From positions 1-41,171 of the forward strand of contig DYKZ01000003.1 in assembly GCA_020722345.1 (NCBI GenBank): DNA of 41,171 bases. Reading direction: 5' to 3'. A program made the translations under genes and the position numbers. This DNA is from Anaerolinea thermophila. Its GTDB lineage: Bacteria; Chloroflexota; Anaerolineae; Anaerolineales; Villigracilaceae. Numbering within the stretch: position 1 is the stretch's first letter; every line of letters starts with the position of its first letter. Positions 19,580 through 27,914 of this stretch are shown piece by piece. The notes under the pieces are model-generated. The model was given only the letters and a program-made list of their open reading frames with translations. It did no database searches and was not told the origin of the DNA.

Positions 19580-20618
19580 AAAATTTTTCCAGGCCGCTTC
19601 CGCCAAACCTGCGGAAGCAGCCTCCGATGTCCTGGTGCGCCTCGATAATGTCCGCAAGCATTTCCCGCTCCAGAGCGGCTTCATCGCCTCGCTTCTCAGC
19701 GGGGGACACACTCCCGCGGTGAAGGCAGTGGACGGCATCAGTTTTGTAATCAAAAAAGGCGAAGTGTTCGGCCTGGCCGGCGAAAGCGGCTCCGGTAAAT
19801 CCACTGTTGGACGCCTGGTCCTGCGCCTGTATGAACCGACCTCAGGGAAAATTTTCTTCGACGGCATTGACATCTGCAAATTGCCGGAAGAGCAAATGCG
19901 CCGCCTGCGCGCCCGTATGCAACTGGTCTTCCAGGATCCGCTCGCCTCGCTCAACCCCCGCATGACCATCGGGCAGGCCATCCAGCACCCTGTCAGCATC
20001 CACCTGTCCCACTTATCGCAGGAGGAGCAGCGTGAGAAAGTGCTTCATATTCTGGAAGCGGTGGGGATGATCCCGCCGGAGTCTTATTTCGAACTCTTTC
20101 CTCATCAGATTTCCGGCGGACAGCGTCAGCGCGTTGTCCTGGCGCGCGCCCTCGTCACCGGCCCGGAACTGGTGGTGGCCGACGAGCCGATCGCCATGGC
20201 AGACGTCTCGGTACGGGCGCTCTTGCTTGACCTCATGATGCAGTTGAAGGAAAAACTCGACCTGACGTACCTCTTCATCACCCACGACCTTGCCACGGCC
20301 AAATATGTCTGCGACCGGATTGCCATCATGTACCTGGGGAAAATGTGCGAGATCGGGCCGCTGAACGAGGTGTACCAGCATTCGGCCCACCCTTATACGC
20401 GCGCCCTGCTCGAAGCCGTCCCGGTGCCGGACCCCCGACGTCGGCGCACGGAACCGATGCCGGCAGGCGAAATCCCAAGCGCTATCAACCCGCCGCCGGG
20501 CTGCCGTTTCCACCCGCGCTGTCCGCTGGCCCAGGCCAACTGTGCTGTGGACGAACCGCCCTTGCGTGAAATCCGTCCCGGCCATTTTGTGGCCTGTCAT
20601 TATGCAGAGAAGGTATGA
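19572..20618 (+). CDS. dppF: Peptide ABC transporter ATP-binding protein DppF-type
   Basis: [44 protein letters not shown]; start at 19572 overlapping the dppD stop; the ORF-track start at 19269 is upstream read-through. Confidence 0.9.
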   Translation: MAEKFFQAASAKPAEAASDVLVRLDNVRKHFPLQSGFIASLLSGGHTPAVKAVDGISFVIKKGEVFGLAGESGSGKSTVGRLVLRLYEPTSGKIFFDGIDICKLPEEQMRRLRARMQLVFQDPLASLNPRMTIGQAIQHPVSIHLSHLSQEEQREKVLHILEAVGMIPPESYFELFPHQISGGQRQRVVLARALVTGPELVVADEPIAMADVSVRALLLDLMMQLKEKLDLTYLFITHDLATAKYVCDRIAIMYLGKMCEIGPLNEVYQHSAHPYTRALLEAVPVPDPRRRRTEPMPAGEIPSAINPPPGCRFHPRCPLAQANCAVDEPPLREIRPGHFVACHYAEKV

Positions 20619-20624
20619 ATAGCA

Positions 20625-20661
20625 CCCTCCCGCAGGCTTACAAACCTGCGGGAGGGTTTTT
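20625..20661 (+). terminator. Rho-independent terminator of the dpp operon
   Basis: CCCTCCCGCAGG-CTTACAAA-CCTGCGGGAGGG-TTTTT, 12-bp perfect stem. Confidence 0.92.
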
Positions 20662-20737
20662 ATCAGGGGCTTTGCGCCGTACTTTCAGCACGGCAATCTT
20701 TGTCGAATGGTTGAGTCCACTGCAAAAACCTTTTTAA

Positions 20738-20764
20738 ACACGAAGGACACAAAGGCAACGAAGG
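20738..20764. repeat. Three degenerate tandem 9-mers
   Basis: ACACGAAGG ACACAAAGG CAACGAAGG. Confidence 0.6.
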
Positions 20765-20820
20765 AAATTTAAGGACGCTTTGAAAATGTTGAACCACGAC
20801 GCAGATTATCTTGAATAATG

Positions 20821-21012
20821 GTAACTATTCAGGCTTAAATATGGCTGCAAAAGTTTTCAAACCACCACATATGGCGGTTAACACAATCAAGAACTATGCA
20901 AAAACTCAGAACCTTGCCAATTTTCGCAAATTTTCATCAGAAAGCATACCCATATACAGGCAAAATGTTCATTTTCACGACAAAACGCCAACATCTATGG
21001 CTGAATAGTTAC
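20821..21012. mobile_element. MITE-like element, 192 bp, perfect 12-bp TIRs and 8-bp TSD (IS66-type signature inferred)
   Basis: GTAACTATTCAG (20821-20832) ... CTGAATAGTTAC (21001-21012), flanked by identical GAATAATG at 20813-20820 and 21013-21020; no transposase inside. Confidence 0.85.
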
Positions 21013-22078
21013 GAATAATGATTTGTGATTTTGCATTTTCCTGGCAGTCTTCGCGTGCTGCGCTGTGCAACAACCTTTTTGCAGTAGAGTCATGGTTGAA
21101 CGGGCTCGGATCTGTGACCGGTGTGCTGATACGCGTTTCTGGGTAGCCGCTGCAATCGTCCGGGACCAGGATCAGGTCTGCGAGGCTGAGATAGCCGTCG
21201 GCGCAGAGCGCCTCCAGCGCGGACAGGTATTCGCGCCCGCTGACGTAGAGAGCGTTGTTGATTGCAACCAGCCAACCGCCATCGTTGATGAGCGGCCGGA
21301 CTTTGTTGATGAGACGGGCGCTGTCGGTGTTCAGGTCGAGACGGCCGTGGGGGGTGGCGGAGAAGAAGGGCGGGTCGAGGAAGACGCAATCGAAGCGTTC
21401 GCCGGAGCGTTTCATCCGGCTTACAACGGGGAAGAAATCGCCGGCAATGAAATCCGCTTTGCGGACGGGGAAGCCGTTCAGGGCGCAGGAGGTTTTGGCG
21501 AGGTGGAGGAACCGCCGGTCGAGGTCGAGTTGGACGACGCGGGCCGCGCCCCCGGCCAGGGCTGCCACCCCCAGGCTGCCGGTGTAGGCGAAGGTATTGA
21601 GCACCGACTTGCCGCGCAAATTCTCAATGGCCCATTTTCGTAAATTGCGTGTATCCAAGTACAGAGAAGTATCCTGATGAAGGACAAGTTCGAGGGCGTA
21701 CCAGACGCCGTGTTCACGAACTTTGCGGCTCAGCGCGGACCCGGCCAGCAGGAGGCCGCGGCGCTCTTCGGGCAAGGGGGAATGACGCCTCTTCAGCAGC
21801 GCGGACTCCAGCCAGGGCAGACGCGCACGCGCCAGGTCCAGAGCGGGGCGGATGGTTTCCTCCAGGTTCAGGGGCGGGTCGGCCAGGTTGAAGAGGACCA
21901 GCGTGGAGGCATAAACGTCCATCACCAGGCCAGGACATCCTTCCAGAAAGCCGTTGAAGAGCCGGAAGGCAGACTCGTGCGGCGGGTCGAAGAAGGCGGC
22001 GCGGGCGTTAAAGGCGCCTACCATCAAGGAAGCAAAGGCGTTTGTTGGCATGTCGTGCTGGGGGGAATTCCCGTGCAA
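20975..22078 (-). CDS. Class I SAM-dependent (rRNA) methyltransferase, RlmI/COG1092-like
   Basis: KSVLNTFAYTGSLGVAALAGGAARVVQLD, FDCVFLDPPFFS; N-terminal PUA-adjacent-like region; last 11 full codons and the stop lie in the MITE. Confidence 0.82.
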   Translation of the reverse strand: MHGNSPQHDMPTNAFASLMVGAFNARAAFFDPPHESAFRLFNGFLEGCPGLVMDVYASTLVLFNLADPPLNLEETIRPALDLARARLPWLESALLKRRHSPLPEERRGLLLAGSALSRKVREHGVWYALELVLHQDTSLYLDTRNLRKWAIENLRGKSVLNTFAYTGSLGVAALAGGAARVVQLDLDRRFLHLAKTSCALNGFPVRKADFIAGDFFPVVSRMKRSGERFDCVFLDPPFFSATPHGRLDLNTDSARLINKVRPLINDGGWLVAINNALYVSGREYLSALEALCADGYLSLADLILVPDDCSGYPETRISTPVTDPSPFNHDSTAKRLLHSAAREDCQENAKSQIIIRNYSAIDVGVLS

Positions 22079-22141
22079 TTGGGAAAAAGACCGGACGCGG
22101 TTAGTTCGCGTCCGATCAGTTGATTTTGGAGGTTCTGGCGC

Positions 22142-22957
22142 TTAGTACTCCTTCAACTTTACGTAAAATAAAGTACTGCCATCAATCTCCTGCGTGCGCA
22201 TTTGGAACAGGTCTTTGTAACTGGCCATCAGCCGCGAGAGTTGCCGGTGGCCATAGGTGCGCGGGTCGAAGCCGGGGTCCAGTTGGTAGAGGGCGTTGCC
22301 CATGTGGTCGAGGCGCGCCCAGCCGTCCTCGGCCTGGGCGATGTCGTAGGCCTGGCGCAGGATCGGCAGGGGATCGTTCTCGTTGTCCGTTTCGGGGGCC
22401 GGGACCGGGGGCGGGGCGCTGACCGGCGCGGCGGCCGCGCTTTCGGCCTTCTTCCTAGGCTGGCTGCGCTTCTGCGAGGCGGTGCGATGTGTCTTCTGTT
22501 CAGCCACCAGGTTTGAGGTGTAGACGAACACGTCGCAAGCGTTGACGAACGGCTTGGGCGTTTTCTTCTCGCCGATGCCCATCACGAACGTTCCGGCCTC
22601 GCGGATGCGGGTGGCGAGGCGGGTGTAGTCGCTGTCGCTGGAGACCAGGCAAAAGCCGTCCACCACGCCGGAGTGGAGCAGGTCCATGGCGTCAATAATC
22701 ATGGCGCTGTCGGTGGCGTTCTTGCCCACCGTGTAGCGGAACTGCTGCACCGGTTGGACGGCGTGGAAGTTGAGCACGTCCTTCCACTGGTTCATGCTGG
22801 AGGTGGTCCAGTCGCCGTAGATGCGGCGCACGGTCACGAGGCCGTACTTGCCGGCCTCCACCAGCATCTGCGGCAGCAGGTTGGCCTGGGCGTTGTCGCC
22901 GTCAATCAAGATGGCGATCTTGTGTCTCAAAATGGGGGCAAATTGTTCTTCTGGCAT
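22142..22957 (-). CDS. NYN-domain putative ribonuclease with C-terminal OST-HTH/LOTUS domain
   Basis: KIAILIDGDNAQANLLPQML, KNATDSAMIIDAMDLLHSGVVDGFCLVSSDSDYTRLATRIREAG (NYN/PIN acidic motifs); ILRQAYDIAQAEDGWARLDHMGNALYQLDPGFDPRTYGHRQLSRLMASYKDLFQM (LOTUS-like). Confidence 0.88.
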   Translation of the reverse strand: MPEEQFAPILRHKIAILIDGDNAQANLLPQMLVEAGKYGLVTVRRIYGDWTTSSMNQWKDVLNFHAVQPVQQFRYTVGKNATDSAMIIDAMDLLHSGVVDGFCLVSSDSDYTRLATRIREAGTFVMGIGEKKTPKPFVNACDVFVYTSNLVAEQKTHRTASQKRSQPRKKAESAAAAPVSAPPPVPAPETDNENDPLPILRQAYDIAQAEDGWARLDHMGNALYQLDPGFDPRTYGHRQLSRLMASYKDLFQMRTQEIDGSTLFYVKLKEY

Positions 22958-23042
22958 AACTCTTTCTTTCCCGCAAAGCGGATCGTTCTTGGATTTTCTA
23001 CATTATACGGTATTTTCGAGTACGGCGGATCACTAATTCGCC

Positions 23043-24407
23043 TTACCGCTCTTTGAGCGCCGAGACGGCGACCCCCAGCACGGCCACGCCCGCCGCGGCC
23101 AGGAAGCCCAGGTCCGCGCCGCGGAAGAGGGCTTCCGGCGTGTCCTGCGCCAGTTGCGTGGTGAAGATGGCTCCCGCCATGCCAATGCCCAGCACCATGC
23201 CGAAGTTGCGTGCTGTGGCCTGTACGCCGGAGGCAATCCCCTGGCGGGACTTTGGCGCGGACCCCAAGAGAGCGCTGGTGTTAGGCGCGATGAACATCCC
23301 GGTGCCGGACCCGGCCACTGCCAGCCCCAGCGCGGTCATCCATAGCCCGCTCCCAGACCCGAGGCCTGCCAGCACAAACAACCCGGCCGCCAGCACGCCC
23401 ATGCCGATCATCCCCGGCAGGCGCGACCCGATCCGGTCCGAGAGCGCCCCGCTGACCGGCGCGGCGATAGCCATGATCACCGGCTGGGCGGTCAGCAGCA
23501 TCCCGGCTTGGGCGGGATTCAGTCCGCGCCCCTGGATGAGATAGAACGGCATCAGAAATGTGATGCTGTACACGCAGATATAGTTCAAAATGGCAGCCGC
23601 CGTGGCGGTGGAGAAGAGCGGGACGCGGAACAAGTTCAGGTCGAGCATTGGGGCAGGGGAGCGGCGCTCGATGAGGATAAAAATCCCCAGCAGGAGCAGC
23701 GCCCCGGTCAGCAGGCCGAGCACGGCAGGCGAACCCCAGCCCCAGTCCGCGCCCTTATTGAGGCCGAGCATCAGGCTGGTCAGCCCGGCCAGGAAGACGA
23801 CCGCGCCGGGCACGTCGAAGCGCTGACCGCCGTCGGCAGGGGAGTCCTTTGGGATGAAGAGCAGGCTCAGGGTCAGGGCCAGCACGCCGACCGGGACGTT
23901 GATGTAGAACACCGTCCGCCAGCCGAGGGCCTGCGTCAGCCAGCCGCCCAGCGACGGGCCGACGGTCAGCCCGAGGTAGGTCATGGTGGAGGCCAGGCCA
24001 AAGGCGCGGCCGCGCTCCTGAGACGGGAAGTTCCCGGTGACGATGGCCGGGGCGTTGGAAGCCAGCATCGCCCCGCCGACCGCCTGGATAGTGCGGAAGA
24101 CGATCAGGGCGGCCGCCGAACTAGCCGCGCCGCACAGCGCCGAACTGAGCGCGAAGAGGCCGAAACCCCACACGTAGACGAATTTGTGCCCGCGCAGGTC
24201 GCCCAGGCGGCCAAAGGAGAGCATCAGGCCGCTCAAGGTCAGCAGGTAGGTGGTGACCACCCACTGGATGGCGGCCACGTCGCTCTGGAAAGCGTCGCGC
24301 ACAATGGGCAGGATGGCGTTGACGACGCTCCCGTCCAGGGCGGCCATGAAGGAGCCTGTGCCGATGGCGATGAGCACCCCCCATTTGCGGTCGAGTGTGT
24401 TGGTCAT
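23043..24407 (-). CDS. MFS transporter, DHA2/EmrB-QacA family
   Basis: MTNTLDRKWGVLIAIGTGSFMAALDGSVVNAILPIVRDAF, GGWLTQALGWRTVFYINVPVGVLAL; start set at 24407 (MTNTL), not 24566. Confidence 0.9.
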   Translation of the reverse strand: MTNTLDRKWGVLIAIGTGSFMAALDGSVVNAILPIVRDAFQSDVAAIQWVVTTYLLTLSGLMLSFGRLGDLRGHKFVYVWGFGLFALSSALCGAASSAAALIVFRTIQAVGGAMLASNAPAIVTGNFPSQERGRAFGLASTMTYLGLTVGPSLGGWLTQALGWRTVFYINVPVGVLALTLSLLFIPKDSPADGGQRFDVPGAVVFLAGLTSLMLGLNKGADWGWGSPAVLGLLTGALLLLGIFILIERRSPAPMLDLNLFRVPLFSTATAAAILNYICVYSITFLMPFYLIQGRGLNPAQAGMLLTAQPVIMAIAAPVSGALSDRIGSRLPGMIGMGVLAAGLFVLAGLGSGSGLWMTALGLAVAGSGTGMFIAPNTSALLGSAPKSRQGIASGVQATARNFGMVLGIGMAGAIFTTQLAQDTPEALFRGADLGFLAAAGVAVLGVAVSALKER

Positions 24408-24450
24408 GAAGCCTCGTTGTTTTTTGGAGTCTGGGGGCTTGCTTCCGGGA

Positions 24451-25077
24451 TTATGGGATGGGTTCGATAACCCCGATCTTGTCCGGTATCCAGCCGGGGA
24501 AACCCAGGGCGGTGCAACTCGGCGCGGCCGCGCCGGCGTTCTGACCTTCCTGGCTGATAACTTCAATCTGGACGGATGTATCCACCTGGAAGCCGGTATC
24601 CACGGTCAGTTTCAACAGCGTCTGGTTGCCTGCCGGAAGTAGCGGGATGCAGGCGGTCTTGTCCGGGTGCGCCTGGCCCTCGTCGCTGGCGGTGAGTGTG
24701 GCGCAGACGTTCGTCAGGTCGGTGAGGGTGTAGTTCTTGAGCAGAGGGTAGGCGTTGGTCACCTCGCCCATGCCGTGGGTGATGTCGAGGCTGGTGTTGC
24801 AGCCCGAGATTTCGAGCAGCAGGCTCAGGGTCACGGTTGGCGTTTCGGTGGGGGAGATGGTGAATGTGGTCGTGGGGAGTTCTGTCTCGGTCGGCAACCC
24901 GCCAGTGGGCGTGAACGTTGATGTCGGCACGAACGGGGAGGTTGGCGAGAAGATGGCCGGGGGCGGGGAGGGGATACGCGTGTTTGCTGTCTGCGTTGGG
25001 AGCACGATGTCGCCGCAGGCGGTTAGCAGCGCGAGAAGTGGAATGGCAAACAGGATGCGCTTTAGGGTGATGTCCAT
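24451..25077 (-). CDS. Hypothetical lipoprotein with Thr/Pro-rich linker
   Basis: Signal peptide with lipobox LLTAC, then PTQTANTRIPSPPPAIFSPTSPFVPTSTFTPTGG linker and a Cys-containing C-terminal domain. Confidence 0.7.
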   Translation of the reverse strand: MDITLKRILFAIPLLALLTACGDIVLPTQTANTRIPSPPPAIFSPTSPFVPTSTFTPTGGLPTETELPTTTFTISPTETPTVTLSLLLEISGCNTSLDITHGMGEVTNAYPLLKNYTLTDLTNVCATLTASDEGQAHPDKTACIPLLPAGNQTLLKLTVDTGFQVDTSVQIEVISQEGQNAGAAAPSCTALGFPGWIPDKIGVIEPIP

Positions 25078-25262
25078 GGGCTAATTGTAGTCGAATTCTG
25101 AAAGCCTTGCCGGGTAAGGAGGAGGCGAGTTTGGATGATATTTCACGGCGTTAAACCTTCTGCAGGGTGAGTGAAGTGAAGGTATGATGTCCGGATGTAG
25201 GCCATTGACCCGATTTCGTTGCCGGCAAACGAAAAGGAGACCGGCTGACGGTCTCCTGGCTG

Positions 25263-25335
25263 CGCCCCCGGCGAGGTTCGAACTCGCAGCCACTGGATTC
25301 GAAGTCCATTACTCTATCCATTGAGCTACGGGGGC
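25263..25335 (-). tRNA. tRNA-Arg (anticodon TCG)
   Basis: Minus strand GCCCCCG TA GCTC AATGGATA GAGT A ATGGA CTTCGAA TCCAG TGGCT GCGAG TTCGAAC CTCGC CGGGGGC G. Confidence 0.93.
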
Positions 25336-25385
25336 TGGCGGTAAAATTATACTCGAAAAATCCGGGCTTGCCTCTATTTAGAACG

Positions 25386-25394
25386 CATGTTATA
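25386..25394 (+). promoter_or_regulatory. Candidate -10 box for rplS
   Basis: tgtTATAATctc about 50 bp upstream of the rplS ATG; -35 not convincingly identified. Confidence 0.4.
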
Positions 25395-25442
25395 ATCTCG
25401 CCCCGCGCCGCAAGGCGGCAGATTTTTGTAAGGATGATAAAC

Positions 25443-25790
25443 ATGATTGACTTGAATAAAAATTTCAATGCTACGAAAAACCCGAATGTTCCTGACCTGA
25501 AATCAGGCGACCAGGTAAGCGTGCACGTCCGCATCAAGGAAGGCGAGCGCGAGCGCATCCAGGAGTTCAAAGGCACGATTATCCGCCTGCGCAAGGGCGG
25601 GAACAATGCCAATTTCACCGTCCGCCGCATCGCCTCCAACGGCATCGGCGTGGAGCGGACTTTCCTCCTCCACTCTCCCCGCGTGGACAAAGTAGTCGTC
25701 GAACGGCATTCGCACGTCCGCCGGGCGCAATTGTATTTCCTGCGCGGGCTGACCGGCAAGAAATCCCACCTCAAGCAGAAGTTCGATTGA
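25443..25790 (+). CDS. rplS: 50S ribosomal protein L19
   Basis: [38 protein letters not shown]...[49 protein letters not shown]. Confidence 0.97.
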   Translation: MIDLNKNFNATKNPNVPDLKSGDQVSVHVRIKEGERERIQEFKGTIIRLRKGGNNANFTVRRIASNGIGVERTFLLHSPRVDKVVVERHSHVRRAQLYFLRGLTGKKSHLKQKFD

Positions 25791-25813
25791 GCCGGGTGAT
25801 CTTGGCAAAGCAA

Positions 25814-25839
25814 GGGTGCAGATTGGTCTGCGCCCTTTT
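25814..25839 (+). terminator. Rho-independent terminator after rplS
   Basis: GGGTGCAGA-TTGG-TCTGCGCCC-TTTT. Confidence 0.7.
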
Positions 25840-25851
25840 GCATTAAGGCAG

Positions 25852-26586
25852 ATGATTGTGAAAATTCCTGTAATTGGCCTGACCACCTATAACCAGAAAA
25901 ACCTGCATAAATTCCCCATTGCGGCATTGATGCACAAGTACATTTCTGCCGTTGCCGAGGCAGGCGGAGCGCCGCTGCTCATCCCTTCTGGCCTGATGCC
26001 GGAAATCCTGCGCGCCTTGTTCGACCGCCTCGACGGTATCCTTTTTACCGGCGGCGGCGATGTGGGGGTCGAGCATTACTCCGGCAGTCAGCATCCGGCC
26101 CTAAGTGGTGTTGATCCCGGGCGCGATAATCTGGAATTAAACCTTGTCCACCTTGCTCTGCAAACCCAAAAACCATTCCTGGGCATCTGCCGCGGCTTCC
26201 AGGTGATCAATGTTGCCCTGGGGGGCACGCTCTATACCCACATCCCTGACCAGCATCCGGGCGCGATCAAGCACAACTACGATTCTGGCACGGAGCGGGA
26301 ATACCTGGCCCATCCGATGGAAATCGAAAAGGGCAGCCGCCTGGGGGAGGTGTTGGGCGCGCTTCAGTTCCGGGTGAACAGCCTCCATCATCAGGGCGTC
26401 CGGCATCTTGCCCCATCTTTGAGAGCGGCCGGCTATGCTCCCGATGGATTGCTGGAAGCGCTCGAATTGCCTGCCCATCCATTTGGGATGGCTGTGCAGT
26501 GGCACCCGGAATGGCTGACCGGTTACGACCACGCCCGGCGTCTCTTCGCTGCTTTTGTGGAAGCAGCGCGCACAAAATCGGGGTAA
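25852..26586 (+). CDS. Peptidase C26 / gamma-glutamyl-gamma-aminobutyrate hydrolase-like amidotransferase (PuuD-like)
   Basis: DGILFTGGGDVGVEHY, PFLGICRGFQVINVALGGTLYTHIPDQ, VNSLHHQGV, AVQWHPEW. Confidence 0.88.
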   Translation: MIVKIPVIGLTTYNQKNLHKFPIAALMHKYISAVAEAGGAPLLIPSGLMPEILRALFDRLDGILFTGGGDVGVEHYSGSQHPALSGVDPGRDNLELNLVHLALQTQKPFLGICRGFQVINVALGGTLYTHIPDQHPGAIKHNYDSGTEREYLAHPMEIEKGSRLGEVLGALQFRVNSLHHQGVRHLAPSLRAAGYAPDGLLEALELPAHPFGMAVQWHPEWLTGYDHARRLFAAFVEAARTKSG

Positions 26587-26599
26587 AATTCCCGGCGGA

Positions 26600-27418
26600 A
26601 TGATTCCTGCGCTTGGTGTCTTCGATTCGGGTGTGGGAGGTCTTTCTGTCCTGCGCGCCATCCGGGCGCAGATGCCTGCCCAGCCAATCCTGTACTTTGC
26701 AGACCAGGGACATGTTCCCTATGGCCCGCGCCCCATGCAGGAGGTGCGGGCTTTTTCGCGGGCGATTACAGAGTTCCTGCTGGAACGTGGCGCAAAAGAG
26801 ATTGTTGTAGCCTGCAACACGGCCTCGGCGGCGGCCCTTCGCTATCTGCGCCAGACCTTCCCGGAAGTGCCGTTTGTCGGCATGGAACCGGCGGTCAAGC
26901 CGGCTGCCGAAACCACGCAGACAGGCATGGTGGGCGTCCTGGCGACACCGGCCACGTTCCAAGGGGAGTTGTACGCGTCAGTCGTGGAGCGCTTTGCCGG
27001 CGGCGTGACCTTGCTCCAGGACACCTGCCCGGGACTGGTGCAGCAGATCGAGCGCGGCGAACTGGACACGCCGGCCACGCGCGCCATCCTGGAAAATTCC
27101 CTGCGCCCAATGCTGGAGCGGGGGATTGATACCGTTGTCCTGGGCTGCACCCATTACCCGTTCGTTATTCCGCTCATCCGGCAGATTGTCGGGTCGGGGG
27201 TGCGGGTGATAGACCCGGCCCCGGCTGTGGCGCGTCAGACGGAGCGGCTGCTGGTCGCAAACGGGTGGCAGGCCTCAGGTCCAGAACGGGGCGGGGCGGA
27301 GTATTTCACCAGCGGCCGCGCCGAAAACCTGTCTTCTCTCCTGCCGTCTTTTCTGGGCGAGGAGGGAATTGTCCGAAGGGTGGATTGGGTGGGGGAAAAA
27401 ATTGTCTTGGCAGGCTGA
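26600..27418 (+). CDS. murI: Glutamate racemase
   Basis: GVFDSGVGGLSVLRAI, LYFADQGHVPYGPR, EIVVACNTASAAAL, VVLGCTHYPFV. Confidence 0.95.
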   Translation: MIPALGVFDSGVGGLSVLRAIRAQMPAQPILYFADQGHVPYGPRPMQEVRAFSRAITEFLLERGAKEIVVACNTASAAALRYLRQTFPEVPFVGMEPAVKPAAETTQTGMVGVLATPATFQGELYASVVERFAGGVTLLQDTCPGLVQQIERGELDTPATRAILENSLRPMLERGIDTVVLGCTHYPFVIPLIRQIVGSGVRVIDPAPAVARQTERLLVANGWQASGPERGGAEYFTSGRAENLSSLLPSFLGEEGIVRRVDWVGEKIVLAG

Positions 27419-27419
27419 G

Positions 27420-27914
27420 TCAGACGATATTCAGCAAAGTTTGCTTTTGTTCCACGCTCTCGCCAGGCTTGACGCGTATGCGCGCCACTTTGCCGGAGCG
27501 GGGGGCGCGCAGTTCGTTCTGCATTTTCATAGATTCCAGGATGACCAGGATTTGGCCTTTTTCCACCTGCTGGCCTTCCTCCACTTGGACGGCGACGATC
27601 AGGCCGGGCATGGGAGCCTTGAGCGTGAATTCGCCCGAAGCGGCGCCGACCAGCCCCGAGGTCCGCAGGCGCTTCTCGCGTTCGTCCATCACCCGCACGG
27701 AAAAGAACTGACCGAGCAGGAGAACTTGCAGGACATCTTCGTCGGTATAGACGTAGCCCTCGTAGGACTCGCCGTTTGCCAGCAAGGAATAGAGCGGCTG
27801 GCCGCTGACCGCCGCCAGGTCCACCTCGATGATCTCCTTGCCGAAGCGGACGTGATGCTCGTCGAGGATTTCGAGCAGGAATTCGAGGCCGTCAATTTCG
27901 GCAATGTATTTCAT
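27420..27914 (-). CDS. Biotin carboxyl carrier protein of an acyl-CoA carboxylase
   Basis: [66 protein letters not shown] (ESMKM biotinylation motif). Confidence 0.92.
   Translation of the reverse strand: MKYIAEIDGLEFLLEILDEHHVRFGKEIIEVDLAAVSGQPLYSLLANGESYEGYVYTDEDVLQVLLLGQFFSVRVMDEREKRLRTSGLVGAASGEFTLKAPMPGLIVAVQVEEGQQVEKGQILVILESMKMQNELRAPRSGKVARIRVKPGESVEQKQTLLNIV

Noticed and set aside
20811-21008. 65-aa ORF spanning the MITE
   Set aside because: Almost entirely within the MITE, starts in the target duplication, no RBS or domain; not supported as a gene.
23508-24470. 320-aa plus-strand ORF opposite the MFS transporter
   Set aside because: Antisense shadow ORF; composition biased, no recognisable domain; the opposite strand encodes a clear DHA2 transporter.
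25263-25335. tRNA-Arg as an integration site for a mobile island
   Set aside because: No integrase and no visible duplicated tRNA 3' end nearby; neighbouring genes are housekeeping (rplS, murI).
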